From Protula sp. h YS-2021 (Eukaryota; Annelida; Polychaeta; Sabellida; Serpulidae), in NCBI GenBank assembly GCA_949752745.1, contig OX457033.1, forward strand, positions 15,110,156-15,174,155: a stretch of DNA of 64,000 bases, read 5' to 3'. Under the pieces are notes generated by a model. It worked only from the letters and a program-made list of their open reading frames with translations, did not search any database and was not told where the DNA came from. Shown piece after piece: positions 56,961 to 64,000 of this stretch; the first letter of the stretch is position 1, and the number at the start of each line of letters is the position of its first letter. Made by a program: the position numbers and the translations under genes.

Positions 56961-57427
56961 GTATATGTTACAGGGAATCTGTGAAATTAGGGATTTCATG
57001 AAATCCCTAGTGGATTCGTGTAATACCTTGCTCAATCAATTTCGATGTTTTTATTGAGAATTTTCATGTTTGCAGTGTAGTATTTTACCGGATTTAATAG
57101 TAGATTTTGAATCAATATACTCAAAGCACTTGATTTCCAAACTATCATTCATGAGATACTTCATTACCCGAATTTAGCGACATTTTTTATCCTATGTAAC
57201 TTACGTCAGCTTTCACGCCAAATTCTGTTATTTTGGATGGTAATTTTTTAAATCCCAGTTCCTTTCGATTTGAAAAGGGATACACAGTTTTGAAGAACCA
57301 CTGAACAGCCTTTCGGAATGGATAATTTTTCAAAATAGTTTTATAATCAGTATGAGCTTATTCATTACACGAATTCCCTAGGGATTTCGTGAAATCCCTA
57401 ATTGCACTGTTTCCCTGTAACATATAT
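56961..57427. mobile_element. 467-base element with GTTACAGGGAA inverted ends
   Basis: Left TATATGTTACAGGGAA and right TTCCCTGTAACATATA are inverted. Similarity extends about 65 bases and includes the hairpin AGGGATTTCATGAAATCCCT in both ends. No transposase and no certain target duplication. Confidence 0.8.
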
Positions 57428-58549
57428 AGATCAAGAAAAATTTATTTCACTTGATCAACTGTTTAGTATTTTCATGCTTTTCTACTCTCCCCCTTCTGGG
57501 TCTGATCATCCAATAGGAATTCATCATTCTCCGTCAGATGTAATACGGCCCTACAATGTACTCATACAATGTTATAGTTATATATGTACATTACAGTAAC
57601 GTACAATGCACATCGGGAAAAGGGTCAGTCAAGTCTCGGTTGGCCACTGTATTAAGAAATGTGGAGATTTATATTATTTTCTGTTATTCAAGACAATAAG
57701 AACACTACTTAATGTCATTGTACGAAAGCTCAAGATATCTATTTTCATGCGGTAAGGCATTTACCCAGGCGGTGGAGACAGTGGAAACCGCACTTGGTTT
57801 CATACGTTACCATGCGTATCCCCCGGCCCTCCAACAAAAAAAAAAACAGAAAGGGGTCACCTTGAGGCCAGACAAGGTCCGCTCGGGCTGAAAATATTTC
57901 GTTAAAGAGGGGGGAATTTTCATTTAGTACTCCACATTTCCCGCGTTCGGTAAAAAGATGCATTATTTCATAATTAACACTCCGCGCTTAGGTATCGTTT
58001 TAAAAATTCATGGACACGCATGGCAACCATTTTCTAGGCGAGTGGCCCTCTGGGGCATATATCAAACAATCCATAAAAAATAGACATTTTCATTCCAGTG
58101 GACTGTTTTGGCATCCAGATTTTACACCTTTTTATACCATGTGTTTCCTCGCTGTATAAGTGCTCGATTCCATTGTGGCAACTAAAGGGCAAACGTGAAA
58201 GCGCATGTTTTGGTCACTATTTTACAGCCATTGGCCAACATAACAGATCACTCCACAGCGCAATCATTGATAGGCATTCGTTTACCCATTGCTTCAAATA
58301 CATACCAAATTGCAAATATTGTGCAATATTGCAACAGAACTTCGAGGTGCACCACGATACTTTTTGGCCAAGCAATTGGTTTATTAATGCGTTCAACTCA
58401 TTCTGGTTGTTTCAGCAAAATAAATCGTTTTTTAAAGCATGACGGAAAGATTAAAGTGGGCATTAATTCTGAATTTTGTGATAATTGATCTCACCCACTG
58501 CATTCACTTAGCGAAGGCAATTGCAGCGAACGTTAATTCCCCGCTCACT

Positions 58550-58626
58550 AACCCTGACCCAAGGTTCGAACACAGCACCTTGGGATTACCAGGCTAACGC
58601 TTTAATCAAGCTAACGGTCACCCCTA
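58550..58626 (-). repeat. tRNA-derived SINE head (fragment)
   Basis: On the minus strand the segment reads GGGGTGACCGTTAGCTTGAT, then GTTAGCCTGGTAATC and GTGTTCGAACC, matching pol III A-box and B-box spacing and a tRNA-like fold. The acceptor stem is poor, so it is not a functional tRNA. Confidence 0.5.
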
Positions 58627-59069
58627 CAAAATAGTTTTTGTTTTGCTACTGTCACTAGGAGAAACAAGAAGTGAATAAGTATACCCGCAGCCAATTTCAG
58701 GACAATTTCTTCATAATTTATGGTAATCCTCTTTGTTTACTAAAATCACTAAATCTAGCCAATTGTCAAAACAATGAAATGAAAAAAGTTTTTTAAGAGT
58801 TGATTTTGAAAATTTGAAAAAAAAGTCAAAGATGGAAGGGACCAATGCCTTACGCACGCATATTACCTTGTGTGACCAAAAGTCACATGGGTTTAAAACC
58901 AACAGCTCAAAATATAAATTGTAATATTAGTCATTCGATGTTTTTGAAGTTCCATCCCTATCTCGGTCTTTATTTTTTTATCATAACAGTCTTCGATGAC
59001 GTGAAGATCTCTTTGACGATCACCACAGAAGAAAGTTATAAAAAATCACATGCAGCAAACGTACTTCAC

Positions 59070-59075
59070 TTTATT
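59070..59075 (-). terminator. Poly(A) signal for ACTR5
   Basis: TTTATT on the plus strand gives AATAAA on the minus strand, 18 bases past the stop codon. Such a short 3' end is unusual but possible. Confidence 0.35.
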
Positions 59076-59092
59076 TTCTTCAGTCAAGTATG

Positions 59093-62000
59093 CTATGTGA
59101 CTGTGACGCATTCACTATCGTTTTGTTTATCTACAGTTGATTCACAACCCTCTTTCTTTTCGCATTTTGGAGTTTGAAAGAATCTGTTCGTCACGAAATG
59201 TTCTTGGAAGCGCTCACCGCCTTCTTCATCATATTCTTTCCTCTTCAATACAAAATTCTCAAAGTGCGGATCCATGGCCCAGCGACGTGCCCCGCACCAG
59301 GCATCAAGGACTGGATTTTTCGCCACCGTAACGTTGAACTGAGATTGAAATGGACACATTTCTCGCAGTTCTTTCTCTATGCGTTCCTTGAAATGTGGAA
59401 AAGCCGCACAACCTCCAGTAATGAACACATTCTGTGGAAAAAGACACACCCAAAAATGTTAGTTCTTACATTCTCGTATAAAATCGGAAAGCCAAACTAA
59501 GCCGATATCCTCCCATGCCATTATTATTATTATTTTTCTTTTCTTTTTCTCTTTTTTTTCTTCTTTTTCGTCCACCTGTACTTACAACTAAGCACCCTTC
59601 TCACCAAATAAGCAGACAAGTGTTACAAATATTAAGGAGACAAACCACGTACAAGACGACATTATGAGGTGCTAATAACATTCCTTTTCGCTTCAATATA
59701 TTAGGTTTCACACTCTAGCATTGTCACTGTTGATAACTGTTACCTCAAAATGTCAGTGGAAAAGTCTCGATCACTCCATGACTATAATCCTAATTTCTTC
59801 TATGAGGTGCTCATAAAGCACTACTTACTATCTCCGAACTTTTTTTGATAAAGAACGTAGTTCCAGTGACTGCATGGGCTGTAGTACCTGTATTAATCGC
59901 TGATGCTGCTCAGGATTGAATTTCCCGAGCACAAACTGTAAAGTTTCGGCTATTCCGGCCTGTTCACTTCCAATCATTGAAGGCTGAAATAATAACTCCG
60001 GCACCCTGAAAAAAATACAGTTCACTCTGTTTCTTTACTGACAAGTGAAAACATATTGGTAAATTTTTAAGTATAAAAATTCAATAATTTCTAAATCAAC
60101 TGATCGACAAACAGGATTCTATTTGTCCGAAAGGTCCAAGACTGCAATGCAAAACATTAATAAATTCGTTACATTGTACCCAGAGGAAACAGTTCAATTT
60201 CAAAGCCTTTTTAAAGCGATTTTATTTGACAAAATCCATTAAACTCTAACCGCGACCTAAAATTTTCTGTCAACATTTACCTGTAATAAAGCCGTTTTAA
60301 AAAGTACGATTTTACAAACATATCTTATACCTGAACTGTTCCAATGCGATATGTAGTCTGTAATATTCTTTAATATCCATTGGTTCATCTGTGGGACTGA
60401 AAAAAGAAACACTCGGCAGTGTTTGGATGCAACCAAATAAAACTGTCAACACCGAACTGTTGGGATTTTACTCTTTTTCCTGAATCGCCAAACAACTACA
60501 TAACCTCTTCTGCAGTCACATCCAGAGAGAACGGAACGCTTACTCTTTGAACTCGGGATCGTATTCTTTGAGGTACGTTTCCAGTTCGTCGATCTTGTCT
60601 TGCTCCGCCTCAGAGTCTGTGTCGCCGCCATCTTTGTTCTGACCAAAAAGTAGTTCCAAAACAAACTTTTTACTTTTTATTTTATTTTTTTTTCAACTTT
60701 TCTAACGTGCTTTACTTTTGCTAACTTGTTTTACTTGTAACTTATTGTAATTTATCTTTTCTCTAGTTATTTCATAAACTGTATTGAGTGAGGAAACTTA
60801 CAATTTCTTTATACACATTCCAGTCTTCGTCTTTCATACCAAAGGTATCTTCTTTTTTACTTTTTCGTCCTATAAATACAAACAGATACTGACACGGTAC
60901 TTATACTGTCTGAAATGAGTACTGAAACGATATTCATCTAAACACATTTTACCGAAAAACGCACACAAAAAGGTTCACAAAACATTTCTATTCGAGACAT
61001 GGATCTTCTCGCTTGTTAATTTTAACTATATCAATCAAATTTAACCACATTTAACCACCTAAATTCCATCACGCTGAAAACAGTAAATTGAATTATAAAC
61101 TACGTTCACCTAACTACGTTCACCTAACTGCTCTACGATACATAGCCTTACCGTTTCACGATCACAATTACTTTCTACAAAAATGGCTGTCTTTCAGTAC
61201 GTTTCTCATATTGCAATATGGGCTATGGACGTGTTTTTTTTTTTTTTTTTGACGTGTAAACATGTAAAGGACAAGTCTGATTGACGTTTTGAGAAGAGGC
61301 GTGTTTGTACGATGTGTTCCTAAGCAACGGACGTGTTTGTTTCACCTTGCGCCAGCTCAGTGATGATCTTCATGCGCTGCTGTGAGGCGTGCGTGCGCCG
61401 GCGCGTCATGTCGTTGCGCCGGCGCCGTCTGTCGTCACGCGTGTTGATCAGCTGCCGGCGCTCGGAGCGTATCTTCTCCAGCCACGCCCGCATCGCCGCC
61501 TCGCTCTTCACGGGCGGCTCCTCGATACCCTACACCACAACCAGCAGCCACTGAGTCAAGGCATAGAGTTAACTCTTCTAGCCGGGTGGAATTGAGGGGG
61601 GGGGGGGGAGGAGGGGGGTGCTCCTGAGGGACCCTAGCCTCTGAATTCAAGGGTCTCAAGACAGTGTCTTAGGTTTCATTAATGGAACTGAAAACTACAA
61701 CAAAAATAACATCGACTTCTTTCTGGGATCCCAAAAACAATTTCAGGGTTTCAGTTTTCTTGTGAGGGTACCCCGTTATCTTTATATCGAGTTTTTGACT
61801 CGAAAACTCAATAAATTGTTTCGGAAAGGGTGTCAACGTGATGACTCGACAAGGTCAAGCTCGTACTCAACAATATCCCCAATCCAATGCGAAATGGACA
61901 CCAAGTGACCTTGTTTGCACCGGATATATACATTCTACACTTGGCTGTAGATAGTACGTTATAGGATGCTTTTGAACAATGGAATTAAGGTAGTGAATTA

Positions 62001-63808
62001 CACAAAAGACTGTATACAAGCCACGCCAGTGGAATAGGAAGGAGGCAGTCGAACAAAACTGGAGACATTCGAGCAGCTGTACCCGAAATCCTTCAATAAC
62101 AGCTTCAAATGAAACTTAACCCTACCTAAAACACAGTGAAAGTAGGAGGGAGGCTTCCTAGACGAGTTAATGAATCCCACATGCAATTCGTTTTGTAATT
62201 GAAAACAGGAAAAGGAATTTTTTTATTTTTTGCTGTATGCTCAGTCATCCCCAACCCCCACCCCCCCCCCCCCCCCAACCATCGACCCCCAACTTCCCAC
62301 CTTCATGCACCAAACAACAGGCAACAGGTGGTAAGGCGATGGACAAAGGCAAGTGGAAGGTTGACTGAAGACATTCCCAAGGTAGTACTGCCGCAAAATG
62401 TCATGGTTGTAATGACGTAACTACTCACCGTTTTCTTTTCTATCTTGGCCTTCTTAGACTCGTTTGGTTTGACAGTCTCTTCCGCCTTCTACAGAGAGCA
62501 AACAAACAATCACAACGATATTCCAACAACCAACAATATTCTCCACAACCGCCGCCCCTCAACCATAACTCCCCACCCGTTTCCCCTCAACCGCTTCCCC
62601 TCAACCGCTGCTCCACAACCGCTTCCCCTCAACCGCTGCTCTACAACCGCCTCCCCTCAACAGCTGCTCTACAACCGCTTCCCCTCAACCGCTGCTCTAC
62701 AACCGCCTCCCCTCGACCGCTGCTACAACCGCCTCCCCTCAACCATTACTCCCCACCCGTTTCCCCTCAGCCGCTTCCCCTCAACCGCTGCTCCACAACC
62801 GCCTCCCCTCAACCGCTGCTCCACAACCGCCTCCCCTCAACCGCTGCTCCACAACCGCCTCCCCTCAACCGCTGCTCCACAACCGCCTCCCCTCAACCAC
62901 TGCTCCACAGCCGCCTCACCTCGACCGCTGCTCTATAACCGCCTTTTCACCTCGATCACTTCTGCCGGATGTCAAAATTACAAACTGTGCAATATCTTTT
63001 GGCAGTTTGTGATCGGCAAAAAAAATTGTCTGTTCTATATATAATTGGCTGTTTTACGGCTAATCTCGTGAAAATCATCATTGCATTAATACCAACTAAG
63101 ACGCAAGGGAAGAGCTGTAGGTATGTACTGCTTGATACCTGTGCGTCGTGCTGTATTTTGTGCATGAGTTTGTGTATGGAGTTATTCAGCGAGTTGATCT
63201 CATCCGTCAGATCTTCTTCCGACTCAAAACCAATTCTCCGCAAGATTTTCTACAATTATAAGAACAGATTAAGTTCATATACATATTACACTGAAGCTTT
63301 AGATCATCATCATTTTCTTTCAAAAAAATTCTTTTCATGATATTTAAAACCTAAAAATTTGCAACATACAAATTTTGAAGCCTACACTATTCGAGAATCA
63401 AGCTACTGGAAAGGACATTAATATTCTTAAAGGACACGAAAAAAACAACAACAAAGAAGACAGGCACATTGATCACAGCGGAACTGTAAAACTTGCCCCC
63501 ATAAACATTAGAACTTATAAACACTGGTGGATATGAACACTAGAACTTATGGGCGATGGTGGTTAATAACATCAGAGTAAGTATGAACACTTCAGCTGAT
63601 TAACACTGATGAGTATGAACACCAGCTGATGAACGCTGGTGGGTATGAATACTTCAGCTGATGAACGCTGGCGGGTATGAACAGTTCAGCGGTGGAACGC
63701 TAGTGGGTATGAACACCAGACAACCTTGTAGCGGCGCTCGTCATCCTCCTCCTGCAGGATCTGCTGTGCTAAGACCAGCTCCTGCAGCTTGTCCTGCTCA
63801 GATGCCAG
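59093..63808 (-). CDS. ACTR5: Actin-related protein 5 (INO80 subunit), 3' nine exons
   Basis: Exons, minus strand: 63725-63808, 63139-63249, 62429-62488, 61346-61529, 60802-60869, 60544-60638, 60331-60396, 59888-60005 and 59093-59431 (stop TAG). All junctions keep phase. The first six encode the long charged insertion typical of Arp5: KILRRIGFESEEDLTDEI, an Arg-rich helix with NTRDDRRRRRNDMTRRRTHA, then EDTFGMKDEDWNVYKEI and DELETYLKEYDPEFKE. The last three return to the actin fold: RVPELLFQPSMIGSEQAG, then NVFITGGCAAFPHF and NPVLDAWCGARRWA. Arp5 works with Ies6 in the nuclear INO80 complex, coupling the ATPase to nucleosome sliding. The 5' exons with the ATP-binding half lie beyond 64000. 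No break is seen. Confidence 0.95.
62550..62950. repeat. 28-base minisatellite in an ACTR5 intron
   Basis: About 14 copies of a Pyr-rich unit CCACAACCGCCTCCCCTCAA plus CCGCTGCT. The pure run has exact 28-base spacing (62821 to 62849). A 199-codon open frame over it is a repeat artefact. Confidence 0.93.
63490..63720. repeat. About 33-base minisatellite in an ACTR5 intron
   Basis: Degenerate copies of TTCAGCTGATGAACGCTGGT plus GGGTATGAA, about seven units, ending at the donor of exon 63725-63808. Confidence 0.85.
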
Positions 63809-64000
63809 CTGCCAATCATACACCAGAAAATCAATTAAAATCTAAGCTCTTGTGTATTTTAATGGAGAAATAATTCGAGATAAGGTAAAGATTATCGGAT
63901 TTTCTTCCCACAGGTTGTCGTATATGTGAGGTATACATCAGGCGATATCTGGACGCCACAAAGCCCAATCTGTTACGGTGTTCTCATCTGAGATATATTT
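63809..64000. other. ACTR5 intron, continuing out of the window
   Basis: Noncoding sequence upstream of the last visible ACTR5 exon. No exon recognised. Confidence 0.6.

Larger units (their letters stand above)
54778..59069. other. Intergenic region between the hAT element and ACTR5
   Basis: Holds a 467-base inverted-repeat element (56961-57427), a tRNA-like SINE fragment (58550-58626) and AT-rich unique sequence. Open frames at 56392-56742 and 58098-58488 have no recognised motif. Confidence 0.55.

Noticed and set aside
62445..63044. 199-codon Pro/Thr-rich plus-strand frame
   Set aside because: It is the translation of the 28-base intronic minisatellite, antisense to ACTR5.

Overview
This is an AT-rich, intron-rich animal (metazoan) genomic window. 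Coding exons are short and bounded by GT-AG (occasionally GC-AG) splice sites, and introns are full of microsatellites, minisatellites and small transposons. CCP/sushi and C-type-lectin receptor genes, a Polinton relic and tRNA-derived SINE debris fit a marine invertebrate such as a lophotrochozoan, but the exact lineage cannot be fixed from the sequence alone.

Layout. (1) 1-7,290, plus strand: 3' part of a membrane receptor gene with ten CCP domains, one Thr/Ser-rich stalk and a C-terminal transmembrane exon. All seen junctions are phase 1. (2) 9,624-14,209, minus strand: a convergent, decaying paralogue (C-type lectin domain, mucin-like stalk, four surviving CCP exons, transmembrane exon) with stops, frameshifts and lost cysteines. 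(3) About 18.3-22.9 kb: a broken Polinton/Maverick-like element (DNA polymerase B, integrase with its core deleted). (4) 25,259-28,990: a 3.7-kb element with roughly 1-kb terminal inverted repeats, an internal minisatellite and one Cys-rich ORF whose first exon may lie inside the left repeat. (5) 31,014-32,409, plus strand: an intact single-exon ORF for RNA polymerase III subunit RPC9 (CRCP), followed before the first poly(A) signal by a small ORF matching the C-terminal half of PIGY. (6) 34,842-45,566, minus strand: 14 coding exons of a RalGDS-like Ral exchange factor (Rgl), with REM, CDC25 and RA domains; the first coding exon is not identified. (7) About 46-59 kb: mostly noncoding, with several small transposons. 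(8) 59,093-63,808, minus strand: the 3' nine exons of actin-related protein 5 (ACTR5, INO80 complex); the 5' part lies beyond the window.

The receptor genes would act at the cell surface, RPC9 in Pol III initiation, PIGY in GPI-anchor synthesis, Rgl in Ras-to-Ral signalling and ACTR5 in chromatin remodelling. No common pathway links them. The most interesting items are the CRCP-PIGY arrangement, two non-autonomous DNA transposons (a Mutator-like one with a FLYWCH fragment and a hAT one with a BED-finger exon) that each retain only the start of a DNA-binding domain, the long-inverted-repeat element, and the CCP domain that lost one disulfide pair in both receptor copies.
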